A DNA stretch of 64,000 nucleotides from Kryptolebias marmoratus (taxonomy: Eukaryota > Chordata > Actinopteri > Cyprinodontiformes > Rivulidae), in contig NC_051444.1 of assembly GCF_001649575.2 (NCBI RefSeq), positions 22,114,228-22,178,227 on the forward strand, in the 5' to 3' direction. Below, in pieces: positions 11,648 to 24,294 of this stretch. A program made the translations under genes and the position numbers. The first letter of the stretch is position 1; every line of letters starts with the position of its first letter. The notes under the pieces were generated by a model. That model made no database searches. It was not told the origin of the DNA and saw nothing but the letters and a program-made list of their open reading frames with translations.

Positions 11648-11965
11648 CTGCTTTTGGTTCTCCCGAAAACCAGGACGAAGCTCAGAGGAGATCTGGCTCC
11701 TAAACGTTGGAACAACCTGCCCTCTGACGTCAGACAGGCATCTTCACTTTCACTTTTTAAATCTCTTTTAAAATCACATCTGTTTTCACTGCCTTTTAAT
11801 ACAGTTTGAGTTACTGTTTTTTTCTGATACTTTTACTAAACTTGTGTTCTGTTTGTTGCTTAATATCTCTGAGTTTTATTTTATTATTTTATTCTTTGTT
11901 TTATGTTATGACGGTCAGTGTAAATTATGAAGCACTGTAGTCAGCTGCTGTTGTTTTTAAATGTG
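11648..11965 (+). mobile_element. Non-LTR retrotransposon C-terminal tail and 3' UTR
   Basis: From 11648 an open frame of 53 codons ends at TGA 11807-11809. It reads like the extreme C-terminus of a CR1/L2-type reverse transcriptase protein, with 'KRWNNLPSDVRQASS' followed by 'FKSLLKSHLFSLPF'. About 150 bases of typical 3' UTR follow, including 'gaagcactgtagtcagctgc' and 'tgttgtttttaaatgtga'. This is a 5'-truncated insertion, as expected for target-primed integration. The family within CR1/L2 is not determined. Confidence 0.8.
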
Positions 11966-12989
11966 ACAGACTGGGATACATGATTCCCAGGGAGAGAGTA
12001 AATGGTCTGGAACATGTTGTAATCAGTGTTAGCCACTTCCAAATCCAAAGCTGTTAATAAGATAATTTTCTTTTTTTTTGTATGATTAGTTTCTCTTTTA
12101 GAATCACATTTAACATAGAAGGAGATTAGACAAGTGTTGGTTCCTTTGATCGTTTATCCACCTGTCTGCCATTGTGTCTCCTGTCACATGTACACTACAA
12201 GTCCGGGCAAGATTGTATTTGATTGAAAATTAGTTTTATAGACTCTGTGTGTGTGTGCGAGAGAGCATTGCATTTTGCTGCTACTGAGCACGTGCAGACC
12301 CAAAACCTCTGGCAGGACTCCACCGCAGCACAGCTGTGCAAACCGCAGCTGCACTGCACTCGATGTAAGCCCAGAGTTTTTAAAGGAAAGAGAGGGGAGC
12401 ATTCTCTGAAAGGCCAGTGTTATCATTAAAAAAAAATTAAAAAAAGTGTGGTTTTATCTGTTAGTGATTGATCTCACTTTCAAGTTTTGGCACAATACTA
12501 TCTAGAGCTGATGGAAAGTTAAACTTTGTAAAACCGGAAAGGAACATTGAGGAACACTGCACAGTCAAGGTAAACGGTATAGATGCTAGTCCTACACATG
12601 AGGTGGCTTTGAGCTCATATACCTAAAAGCAAAGATTTCCATATCAGCCCTGATCCTGTCTGACATCTCACAGCCACTGTAGCAGAGCTGTCTTGACCTT
12701 GTGGATGTTCCCCCTCAACCCCCTGCCCTGGTCATGAGTTATGTAGTAGGGTACCTGTATTTCTGACTCTCACTTAAAGGATTGTAAATTATCTTTTTTA
12801 TGTGAGGTTGTGATGGTGTACCATTGTGTTTGCAACCCATTGGGGTTCTGGGTGGAGCATGGTGGCAGTGTATCATACTTAATCCGTCATAATCTTGTGG
12901 TTTAGTCTTTGATTTTGGTAACGTTATTTTCTGTTCTGTTCTTAGTTGTTCAGCTATACTTCCTTTCATTGTTTAACCTTGTTATTTTT

Positions 12990-13310
12990 TATGTGTGAGG
13001 TATATTTTAGTTTGTTTTTCTCCTCGGGTCCTTGTTCTTTTTAGCCTCTGGTTTTCGCCGCTCCTCACAGCTGCACCTGTTTAGCTCACCTGTTCCTTGT
13101 GCCGGTAATCACCCCCTCCCTGTTTGTTCACTTGATGGTTTGCATTGGTTTTGTTGCATTCCTGGCTTGGTTTGCCTTTTTTTTTTTTTTTTTTAGTTGT
13201 TACTGCCTCAACAGCTTTTGTTTTTTCTTATTTAGAAGTTTTTAGAATTTATTTGTTGGTCTGTCTCTGGGTCTGCACTTTGGCTTCTTCAAACGACTAT
13301 TCTTGATACT
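12990..13310. repeat. Possible dispersed repeat with T-runs
   Basis: The CT- and GT-rich sequence has a cadence ('ctcctcacagctgcacctg', 'cctggcttggtttgcc') reminiscent of fish retroelement long-terminal or 3' regions. It contains an 18-base T run at about 13177-13194. The assignment is weak. Confidence 0.3.
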
Positions 13311-15539
13311 GGCCATGCTTAGGCTATGTCTGTGACGAGGTCATGGAAACAACCTGGTGCAGATGTGGTGCCAGTGGCTGCATTCTGATGCAGTTTGAGA
13401 GAGCTGTGCCAGGGTGAGGATATAGAATGGGGGGAGGGCGCAGGAAAGTATAAGTAAGCCAATCTGACAAGTACTAAGGGCCTTTCAGCACCATGATTGC
13501 TTTCACACTGCAAATTCACCTTGATCCAGGTATGTTCTTAATAGGTCATGAAGGTTGTAGTTGGGTTTTCATCCAGTGTAAGAGGGATCAAAGTCCTTGA
13601 CCAAAGTGTCTTTTGCGGAGATTTAATTGTGACAGAAAATGGTGAAAAAGGAGCTGACCCAAGGGATGGCGCTCACAGCTTACCAGTCAGTTGACAAATC
13701 TGCTCTTGCTTTTGACTCTAAATTTTGTATAATGTCTACATGAAACCACTAATTCATACAGCAGAACGCTGAGGCAACAGTTTTCCTGTAAAAGTGAGAA
13801 CCATCAAGCTGTAAACATTCTGCTTATACATTTTTTTTGTCAGTAAGCATAAAGTAAACTTCCCCTCAAAACAACACAGCAAATGTAAACCTATCTATCT
13901 GTCATAGCTGGTTTTAGTTTCGTCTTGCTGCAATATAGATGACCAAGATCATATATAACATATCTATACAATTTGGGTCATGCATGACTGCACTGAAACT
14001 GAACTGTAGTAACCTCTTCCTATGTCACAGAGGTCAGGGGTTATCCAAAAGGGGATGGAAAGCGCAAACAAAAAACTTCAAAAGGAGCAACTCGTCCCAT
14101 GTCATCAGAAGGGGGTGTGTGTGTGTTTTGTGTTGTTATGCTCAACATAAACTGAATCTACAATGACACATCATGGAACACACCCACCACCCACCCCCTG
14201 CCCAGTCCCTTGGGTGAAGGGCATGGCTGTGATAGGCTGAGCAAACACAAACAGGATTATTCTTTGTGTTTGTTCAAGATGACAAAGATGTCTTTGGGGT
14301 CATAATAAACAGAGACCTCAGTCATACGATCCGTACCCCCTCGAGGGAACCTTCTGGAGCTGGTCAGGTTCACGATCAAAGCAAGTTCATGTTGCATCTG
14401 GATTCACGACAAAGAAGAACAGTGTAGAGCGATCGTCTCTGGTTGACAAAGCAGATGTTCTGGCTTGGCGGACAAATCCCCTCGGAAAAGTTGCAATCAA
14501 GAGCAATTCCTGGAAATAAAGTAATGCTTCAGCAGTAAACAAGTCTTGTTCTATTAGAAACAACTTTGGTGCATTCATCCGTTTTTTGAGGCTGAGTTTA
14601 AGCACTTTAAGCTGACAGCCCTGGACCCCCTTCGAAGCCACATCCACCAGCTGTTTCCAGCCGAACGACAATGTGTTCCAAATCAACTTAAGAAACGCAG
14701 GCTGGCATCTCAGTGAGTTCCATGTAGCCGGCCTTTTTGTGATGAGGAGGTTTTACTGCCACAGTGATCATAAGAGACGTTGTTGGGAGTATGTCGGCTT
14801 TCCAAAGAAATTTTATTGGTCGTGAATTCAGAGTGGCTTTAAAAAGTACAGAGATTTAGTTACTCCAGATAAGATTTAGGACATGATGGGGTCATTCAAT
14901 AAAGTGCTGAACTTAGCCTTGATGAGAGACGGCAGCTCAGAGCAGATACCTAACCAGGTTTAATCATTGGACCTGGCTATGGTGATGACCTGTTTGTAAA
15001 AAATAAAACATTTCTGACATTTTATCAATTGTTAATTTATTTCTTTTTTTTAATCCTGGGCAAAAAGAATGTGCAGTGTTCAGCCAGTAATAATCCTGAG
15101 CTATGAAATCAACAGCAGTCATATCTTGATGAGAAGCAACTTTAAAAACAACATACTACTATTAATTGTTTTTGAGCATTTGCTAAATACATGAATAGCC
15201 ATTGTTGTGTTTGGACATTTCACAGCAGCAGATGGCGTAGTTACATCAGGATTAAACCGACACATATAACCTCGTTGCACTTGTTCCTGAGCCACACTTG
15301 TCCTAAGGTGCCCACGCAGTTTTTGTTTTTTTTTGTGCCAAACAGCTACAGGGACATGTGTGCGTGTGTGCATATGTGTGTGTGTGTGTGAGCAGCTGTG
15401 TTTGTAAACCAAATATCTAATGCATCCACTGAGTGTGTCCGTTAAATGTAGGTGAAAGTGAAAATGGAAGAATTGATTACATTATAGTTTTTTTTTTTTC
15501 CCCCCTTAACCTTGTTTACAGTGGACCTCTGCACGGTGC

Positions 15540-15815
15540 TGCATATCACTGTCCAAGAGCTTTAAATAAAAAGTCATGTCTGTCAAAATATCTCATGAAC
15601 CTGAGAACAGATTTTAATGAAGCTCTCAGAAAGTAATCACTGGATGTACAGCTAGAGCAGATTATTTTTTAGAGATGGCTGCTACAGCTAACTGACCAAA
15701 GTAAACACCAAAATGACTATAACTCTGTCAATATTTACACATTTTCAGCTAAAACATGGTGTAGTCATATTCATCCTCAACACATACTCTGACAGGTCAC
15801 ACAGAATTTGTGTTT
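15540..15815 (+). repeat. Family A, single unit (forward)
   Basis: The phrases 'cagattttaatgaagctctc', 'agaaagtaatcactggatgt' and 'tgactataactctgtcaat' are those of the family A unit. It has one unit with degraded ends. Confidence 0.8.
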
Positions 15816-15845
15816 AAACTGCGGTAGAGGCTAAAACTCTACAGC

Positions 15846-15873
15846 TAGGTCTTATTTATTTATTTATTTATTT
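15846..15873. repeat. (TTTA)n microsatellite
   Basis: Six to seven TTTA units. Confidence 0.85.
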
Positions 15874-17989
15874 GTGATTATCTGGTTCTGTTCTCAAATT
15901 TCTAAAGGAACCTTTTCAGATCAGGCTTATAATATTCTGTAAGATTTTGAGCAACAGGTTTACATCAACTTTATTGCCAGTATATATCTCAGAGCTGTGG
16001 TTCCTGAAACGGTATGTTGAAGAGATCTGGTGTACCCTGATTATCACTGATTGAAGTAGGGTATAGAAATAATACGAAAATCCATTGAACAAGAAAAAAA
16101 AAAAGATACAAAAAGCCTCAAAACCTATTTTGCTCTTTTAAGTTTTCTTTTAATTTCTCGGGAGAGTCATTAAAAGTTACATCACTGGCAACCATTTCAG
16201 GAGATCACCTCAGGACATCCATGTGTTTCATGACCCACATGAGGGGGGGGAGGGGGGTCCGCTTATTCCAACTTGACAAATCCCTGTCCCAGAGTTTATG
16301 CCACAGGCATAAACACAGGCATTGTGAGGCACAAGGTTTGCTTCGACATGCAGGGACACTTCGGTCCTGGCATGCTTCAGTCCTGCCACCAGGTGGCAGT
16401 GATCCATTTAAAGTGAGGAATTGAGCTCCGACAGTTTCAGGCTCTGCTGACTTTACTCACAGCACCTTGAGGAGGAATTCTTTAATTTTGAGAACAAACC
16501 ACCGGCATCATAACAATGATAGATCATCTAATGTTGTGTCACCTCCATCTTCCCCGACAGCCTTCTCCATCTCGTTTTCCAGCAACACATACCTCAAATA
16601 AAGTTCTATAAAATTTGCAATAATTTATATATCAAACTTCCTGTTTCCTACAGTTTTTTGTGTTTTCTAAATGAACAGTTGATTTAAGAGACTATGCAAA
16701 TGTGCTGATAATGAATGAATACCACTTAGTAGCTCTTTGAGTGCTGCCGATTTCAATGTTTGTATTCGTCTCTCACATTTAAAAGCTGTTTTATTGTATT
16801 AACACAGCCAGTTCTGCAATGAGAGAGTTTCATGCTTTGGTTGGCAGTTTGGCCCATATCACCAAAACATGTCAGAGTCCATGTGGGACGAACTCCGTCC
16901 ACCTCCCTCCGCCGCCGAGGGCTGTGAATGACTGAAGCTCCAGGGTCTCACCGCTGACGGCTACTGGGAGGTCTCTTCAGATTCTTGTCTGACAGCGAGG
17001 GTCCTCCACTCTCTCTGGAGAGCCCCTTCACCTCCAGCTTCCAGGGAGCAAGAGAGCAAGGCCTGAGCTGTGGACACACAGGCACACACTCAAACACACA
17101 ATTATTCCAGACAAATTATGGACACTGGGTGTGCTTTGGCCTCCATGTGGTCTGCAAGGGGGAACATTTAACTCATTGTTGCCCCCTAATCCTCACCTCC
17201 ACCCTTCCTGTGACCCCCCGCTGCCAGTCCCCGATCAACCCACCCCTTCACCACCACATCTTCCTGGGTAAAATTGTAAGATGACTTGAAATTCTTTGTT
17301 TATCCCTTCTCTGAGTTTTTTTTTAATCTTTTAAGGAGTGTTTAACATTTTCCTTTTTTTATTTTATTTTATTTTTTAAGTTTAACAACTTTTCTTTTTT
17401 TCTTTTACCTGGAAATTATACTCATATTTATTTATAAAACCCTGAGTTGCATCTCACCACGAGACTTAAAGGGAAGAGGAAGGAAAGAGGTAATAAACAA
17501 ATCTTGATTGGCCAAAGGGAGGCAGGGGTCAGAGGTCAGACTGGGGTGCGCCAAGACTGACTATAATGAGAGACTGAGCCTCATTAGATCCAGCTCCTGA
17601 TGAGATGACAATGTGAGCTGATGAGCACAGTCAGGTGTAACGAGCGGCACAGCAACACTGGTTAGCACATCGAACAACAGGCAGGAGCGAGAGACAAAGC
17701 TCAGGCAGCTGCCGGCTTCACATTTGGCAAAGGGTCAATCAAAAGTGCCTGTGGAATGGTTTAGTTTACTCTACGGTCAATGGCTGTGTGCTCATTTTCT
17801 TTTAAAGGATTCTTTACCAACAATAACCTTTAGTGCTCAGGAACAACAGGGGCCTCGGTCATGCTTAAGTTAAAAAAAAAAGTAGTGAAGTTTTTAACAT
17901 CTTATCGGTGCTATATATATTCAATATAGAGAATAGTACTTAAAATTGTACTTTTTTGTGTTTGAAACTCGATAAAGTTTGATTTTATC

Positions 17990-18610
17990 ATCTACAAGAT
18001 GACTGGCATCACATTTATACTGGTTATAAAGATTACAAGTTAGTGAGAAAGAGGTTTAATGCAGTATTGAAATGGTTTAATTCAAAACTAATCTGGGTCA
18101 AAAGGTCCAAACTGTCCGATTTTTTACCAATGACCATTGTGGAGAAAGGTGTCCCTCAGGGTTCCATTCTGGGTCCTTTGATTTTTAGTTTGTATATTAA
18201 CAACTTTCCAGAAATCTGTCCACCAAATACAGCTTCATATGGTTGCATCTACAGGCTAAAAAACAAATAAATAAAAAAACCAGCAAGTATCAGAAAAATG
18301 TTTTAGTTTTAATTACCAAGGTCTCTGACCTGTTGTGTGACTTATATTTATACCTTCATATTGATAAAACTGTGTTTTTTGTTCTTTTTTTAGATCCACT
18401 TGTAAGTAACAGGTAGAAGACTATCAGTATTACAGCAATATAAACACTTAAATGTGACAATAGATTAATAACTTACCTGGAACATGAATTATGATCTAAC
18501 CAGTTGCATACAAACAGGAAAACCTTTGCTTCAATCAGAAGAAAAATCCTATAAACAAGATTTAAAAGTGTTGGACAAAAAGCCAAAGACATCATTGTAG
18601 AATAAAAAAA
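17990..18610 (+). mobile_element. Degraded non-LTR retrotransposon, RT domain piece
   Basis: The plus-strand frame from about 18040 to 18267 contains 'KGVPQGSILGPL' followed by 'FSLYIN', the signature of a LINE reverse transcriptase palm. The following active-site box, normally YADD-like, is replaced by 'SYGCIY', so the catalytic aspartates are gone. Further down, 'DLYLYLHIDKTV' (about 18350) and 'KQDLKVLDKKPK' (about 18555-18590) match later parts of the same protein type, with stops and deletions between them. It is a dead copy. Confidence 0.8.
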
Positions 18611-20435
18611 GAAGTAAAACAAATGAAAGAAAAATAAATGGTTCTTAACTAATGGAATGTATGATCATACTTTTTATTTTGTTTTGTTTGATTTGTCTTT
18701 TGTGTGATTTCTTTTGTTCAACATGATATAATTTTTTGTGCAGCTAAATCTAGCACATTTACATGATGTGCTTATCTTGTACTCATGTATGTTCGTTGTC
18801 CCTCTTTTTTAATAAATAAATTTAAAACAAAAATAAACTAAAAGCATAATATATGATAGTCCTATAGTGGTCCTTTTTGCAAATGGAAAGTTTAGAGCAT
18901 GGAGTCTGATTTTTCACCTATTTAGCAAACCCCTTCTCTCACTAGGGTCTGGCAGTGTTAGGATAACGTTGCTGCCAACCTGAGAGATGCAGGGCTTGGC
19001 TTCGAGGAGCCGTTGAAAAAAGCCGTGGGAAAATAAGGGGAGGCTGATCAAAGTATGAGTTTTAGGATGTAAATGAGACAGTTTTAAGCAGCAGCACAGT
19101 GAGGGGGCAGTTTGATAGTGGAAGATTAAAGCATCAAGAAGGAAGGGAGACCTCCCTGATGAGAAAAGGTCTGGTTCAGGATGTTACTTAGTGTGTGAGT
19201 CACCACTGTCTGCTCAGGCATGATGGCGACGTCGTCCTTAGCACGGGGTTTTTACAGCTCAAATTAGAATCCAACGAAAGTATAAATGAATGTAAGGAGA
19301 TGGGGAAAGCTTGTGTTGCTTATTGATGTCACGTGGTAAATGTATGACTGCATTAGTGAACAAATGTGGGAAGTGATGACAGGGGTGAATGAAGATGCTG
19401 TGAGCCCTGAGGAACCACAGCTCCTTGACAGCCCCCTCTCCACCTTTGCCAAGTGTTTCTCAGAGCTTCTGGTTTCAAGTGCAGTCTTCTTTCCTTGTTG
19501 ACCAGGAGAGTGGGTGATGTATAGCAGCCTTTAAAACGGAAGTAGAATCAAAGTTAAAGCTGCCTGAATGTATATTCTGAGTCATGGCATGACTGCAAAC
19601 CTTGACTTTTTGTCCACATCTCCAAAATGCAGCAGATTCACAATCTATGACTAGAAATACTCTTATGGCAACAAATCAATTATTTGTTTTGTACAACATC
19701 TTCCATATCACATGACAGCAATCATGAACCAAGATGCTTTTAACCCTAATCATCTTTAGTACAACTTAATGCCCTGCCCCACATGTATTCTGTCTATAAC
19801 ATTTATCATTTAACTCTCAATGTTAAGCCTCAACCTTTACAGAAAAAAACAACAACAACATAAAATTACCAGGTTTTACACATGTGACATTGTGGAAAAC
19901 CATGGGACCACGTGATCATATGAACATGCTGAAAATGTTCCAAAATTGCGTGGGCAACATGCAAAAATCTGTTTCACAAGCAAAAACACATGATTTCCAC
20001 AACAGTTCAATTCAATTTATTAGTATTATAGTATTATTATATAGTGCTAATTCACAATTAAAGTCAACTTAGGGCACCGTAAAACAACAAGTCCTAATTA
20101 TAAATCCAAATTCATTTCAAAACTGATCCAGATTTAAATAAATCAGAGTCACTTTAATCCAACTATAATACATTACAGTTGAATTTTGTACTTTAAAGAC
20201 GTTGTCACTAATTGTGAAGCTCATGTGTGGGTGTTTTTCAAGGGACGTGGCCGAGTGGGTCCATTTCTGACCTCAGCTGTATAATGGTGCTCTCCACTCA
20301 TTCTATTTATAGAACACTAATCACTAGTTAGTTGCTTGAATGATTATGCAATAACCATACTCGTATAAACACTGGTAATAGCTTGTAGAGGTATCTGTCA
20401 CAGTGCCTGTTTTAGCTTGAAAAAATCAGGAAACT
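18611..20435. other. Non-coding stretch
   Basis: Nothing coding recognised. A LINE 3' tail lies at 19999-20110. The rest is AT-rich single-copy-looking DNA. Confidence 0.5.
19999..20110 (-). mobile_element. LINE 3' UTR tail fragment (reverse)
   Basis: 'agttcaattcaatttatta', then 'gtgctaattcacaattaaag', is the antisense of the 'gaattggcgctatataaat...gaattgaa' tail found at 36.5 kb and 57.9 kb. Only the last hundred or so bases of the element are present. Confidence 0.6.
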
Positions 20436-20439
20436 GCCA

Positions 20440-20667
20440 TTGAATTCCATCAAGAAGACCACAAAACATTGTGTCTGTGGTACTTGTAACAGTGACTCAC
20501 GAAACAAACATCGTCCGCATATGGAAGGGTATTTTTTGTCATATTTCCGATGTCGAACACACAGCCAGAGAGTGGGATCGCTGGATTCGAGCAATGTGAC
20601 GAGCTGGATTTCATCTGGAAAAAGTGAATCCAAACAAAACTTCTGCTTTAAACATTTCATCATCTAA
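20440..20667 (+). pseudogene. Decayed THAP-type zinc-finger exon
   Basis: A 75-codon plus-strand frame starts 'MNSIKKTTKHCVCGTCNSDS' and ends 'NFCFKHFII'. The opening Cys-x2-Cys and closing Cys-x2-His-Phe, about 55 residues apart, fit the C2CH zinc-binding THAP fold, a DNA-binding domain shared by THAP proteins and P-element-like transposases. Between them the family's central 'W' and 'RA' residues appear only in another frame ('DRWIRAM' at about 20577-20600, then a stop). This means at least two frameshifts have occurred. No partner exons are seen nearby. It is most likely a dead exon of a THAP-containing transposon-derived gene. Confidence 0.6.
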
Positions 20668-20689
20668 GTTTTTTTTTTTTTTTTTTTTA

Positions 20690-23600
20690 ATTATGCAAAA
20701 GCTGTGGCTTTAAGAAAAAAACTCTACACACACACACACTATACACGGCAATCACAAGCAAGGAGACACCAGTTCAAACACACCAACCTTTTCAACAATT
20801 CTGCCCGCGTTCCAGTCTGTAGAAGACCTCAACACTCTAACCAACGTTCCAACTGAACGTTTATCGATGCAAACAGTATGCATGACGTAATGAGCGGAGG
20901 GCTCTATTGTGTACACCTTTAATGTTTATCATTAGAGCAATGTTTCATACCATGAAGTTGTCAGTGTACTTATCCTGCTTCTGTTCATACTTGTTTCTAC
21001 AGGGATCGTACAATTGGTGTGGCAAGGTTTACAAAAACGTGTGTGTTTTTCCTAATACATTATAGGATTTTAATGTAATTTTCAAATTCAGATGCTATTT
21101 TTTTCTGCTATTATATTAAGGTAGTTTTTCTTAAATCTTTAAAGCAGTTTGTTAGGTTTTCTAAATCACCAGGAGATCTTAAAAACCACATCAAAACTAT
21201 ACTGGAAACATTACAAAATTAACAAATTTTCACTTTCTGATAATCACAGCTGACAACAAACTCAATCAGGTTTTAGAATTCGTAAGATATCCGCTTAGAT
21301 CCATTTTAACCTGACCCGGGATTTCTTTTGAAAACTTGGCTAAAACAAAATGATTCACAGCTGGTCCTCCTGCGCTTCCTGCCTCCAACAGCTTACTTAC
21401 CTGAGAGTGACGGCGCTGCATGCTTGGGTGATACAGTGTTAAGGTGCGCTTGATGGATGAGCCGATGCCCAAAAAGTTCTGTTTGTCTTGGTGCTTTCAA
21501 AGGCCTACCGTGACCTGCCGGCACGGATCAAGATGTGAGCCTCGCCCCAGCCACACCGGAACACCAACAGGTTGTGACCTCTAACAACATGATCCAACAT
21601 CATGTGGAGACTGCATATCAATAAACACTTTGAAATTGCACCAGTGGCCTCAACAGCCATCCGTGGCGGCCCCCCAACAAAGCCTTGCAGTGACACAAAG
21701 ACAACACAATTGGAAAACAGGAATGCATGAGTTGAGAAAAGGAAGGGGCTGAGTGGGAGAGAGGGGTGACATTTGGGTGGGATGGAGGAGTTGGGAAACA
21801 AATGATTTGATGCAGAAGCTGAGCAGCAGCCATTTGACTCCTTGGAGGACTATATGCATTGTGACTTTCAGGGCATGTTTGCTCTAAAGTGCTGCAGGGA
21901 CTTGAAAAGATCCTCAGATGTGACAGCTTTTTCACTCTTTCTGTCGCTTTGTGGTGCAGAGCTGACCAGAGCCTCGAGACACTTATATCACTGGGCCGTG
22001 ACAGCTACACACATACATGAACACAGCACGCAGAGTGGTGGCTCCAAGCCTTTTGTCATCGGGTCCTGGTCCACTGATCTCCCTCGCTGCCGAAGGACAA
22101 TAAGGGGCAGCCAGTCAGCAACTGTCTGCTTCCCAGTAACATAGCAGGCAGTCGCACGGGCAGAACTAATCTGGGAACGTCTCTCTATGTCTTTAAAAAA
22201 AAAAAAAGAAAAAAAAGCCATCTTTGATGAGGATTCAAACAAAAGAAAACATGGATTCACAAAGTTACACTCACTGATTTGAGGTTTTTTTTTAGCCTGT
22301 TATAAAACCAGTCAACTTTTGAACTCAGTACTGCTATTTTTTTTTCTTAGTAATGAGATGCAATATTTGGATGGGTCTCATAAAGGGTTTGAAATTTATG
22401 CACAAAAAGGAAGAAATGAGCAGCAAGACTTAGTTATATTTTATGCATAAAATATGCGATACAGAACAAGATGTAAATATGAGAACACAGTCGACACAAT
22501 AAATAACTATTTTATCTTATTGTCCCATTGAGCATTTATGAGCAGTTATAAGTTCAATATGGTGCTGAAGAGGGAGAAAAAATGTCTCAGAAACCAAAAC
22601 TCTGGGTAAAGTGTGCTATAGAAGTTTAATAGAGCAAAATGAAATTCAGAGTCAACTTGTTTTTTGTAGGTTATCACATGAAAAAAACAACCATTATTTC
22701 AATTTAGCAGTTTTCTTTGCAGGTTTAGGATTAGCAGTGCACTGCTCTCAAGCTGCCAGTTTTACCCCTAAATGCAAAAAAATGCCACTACAATGACAAC
22801 TCGGTGAGCTTGTTTGAACATTAAAATTTAATTCATTTCTCAAGTGGTATGTACACAGTGTTTCAGAACTAAAAAAATCTTTCGAAAGAAAGAAAAAGCT
22901 TGAGTAACCATATACTCCCAAGCAGACTTCATCAGCTGATGGGCTACAAAGACGAGAGAATAATGAGTGAAACCAGTGAGCAGCTTTAAGAATAACTCTT
23001 TTTTTTTCTTCCTTCCCTCGCCCCCTCTCCATCAATCTGAGGGCTCCTATTTGGGATGTCCCTCTTCATTTGATGTGGCAGCAATTAGCAGGGGGACTTT
23101 TGTCCCTTTGGGCAGACGGGCGGTCCACTTCACTGATCCCCATCCATAGGGGTTGAATGGAGCAAACTGAAGATAGCATGGCATGGGGATCAAACAGATC
23201 TGCCTCGCCACCGTTATGGGCTCTCGGCGCCCACTTCTTTATTGGAGAAGGAGGACGAGGGAGAGAAAGGAAAGCCAAGGGCTAAAAAGAAGTGAGGTGT
23301 TAGTTTTCCCATGAGAATGCTCACTGGGGGTCAAGTCTTAGGCAATGTGTGTTCAAAAAAGTGGGTACTGTGTTTACATTTAGCAGTATTCAAAAGAAGG
23401 TTCAGTTGAGAGTCATTAAATATTAATTAGAAAGGTTTTAGTTGTAAGAATACAAGTTCAAGACTTGTGTTCAAGACGTTATCTACATTCCTTTATTGGA
23501 TAAACTACTCTCCCAATCATTATTCTTTCTTTTGAGGAGGACTTGGGAGTTTAAAAAACAACAGCAACACCAACAAAAAAAAAAAAAACATTATTAGGCA

Positions 23601-23840
23601 CACACACTTTCCAAAATTATGGTTCCCATCATGTCCACTGAACCCTGACACTTTCGAAACTCCAGCTCCACATTATGTTTCCATGTCAGTTTCCAATACA
23701 GGACTGTAGAACCGGACTCTTGTTCCCAGTTTCCCAGTTTCTGTTGGGAAGAGAGGCTCTTAAAATGGAATTCTGAAGCTGAGTTGAACAGGACATATTT
23801 AGCTAGCACCCGATAAAGGCTGATGTTGGACTCTATCTGA
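20690..23840. other. Non-coding stretch with possible conserved blocks
   Basis: No gene recognised. Two segments (21480-21700 and 23030-23280) have balanced composition and few simple repeats, and they look like candidates for conserved non-coding elements. The remainder is AT-rich, with short homopolymers such as the A-rich tract at 22193-22216. Confidence 0.4.
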
Positions 23841-23842
23841 AT

Positions 23843-24290
23843 CATCCATCCATTTTTTACCACTTATCCTTAGTTGGGTCACAAAGGCAACAGGTTTAGG
23901 AGGAAAACCCAGACATATCTTTCCCCAGAACATTTTCCAGCTCCTTCTGGGGGATCCCAATGTGTTCCCTGGCCAGAGAGGGTACATATTTCCTCCAGTG
24001 AGTTCTAGATCCTCCTCAGGGTGTCTTCCCATTAGGACATGCCCAGAAATGATCATAATCCACATTTTAAGATCACAGGTGAGGCTTAGAAGGTAGACAG
24101 ACCAGTAAACTGAGAGCTTCACATTTCAGCTCAGCTGTTTACCCTCATTGCTGCAGATGAAGCTTCAATCCATTGATCCATCTCTCGCTCCAAAATATCA
24201 TCAGTTGTAAGCAAGACTCCCAGACACTTAACTAATTCAAGGTCTGAACTCTCGAATGCCTTAGCAGGACCATGTGGTCTATCTTCCAGT
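23843..24290 (-). mobile_element. RTE-like non-LTR retrotransposon fragment (antisense)
   Basis: The sequence starts 'catccatccattttttacca' and runs through 'ccagctccttctgggggatc', 'ggacatgcccagaaatgatc', 'gtagacagaccagtaaactg' and 'atgaagcttcaatccattga'. I recognise these, in this order, as the antisense of the 3' half of a very common fish RTE-type LINE. It is much mutated with no functional frame. Confidence 0.7.
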
Positions 24291-24294
24291 TTAT

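Larger units (their letters stand above)
11966..17985. other. Non-coding stretch with scattered repeats
   Basis: No intact gene. It includes a possible dispersed-repeat stretch (12990-13310), an unexplained compositionally gene-like block (14270-14900), a family A copy (15540-15815), a (TTTA)n tract (15846-15873) and a GC-richer block (16850-17060). Open frames here are short, and none shows a recognisable domain. Confidence 0.5.
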
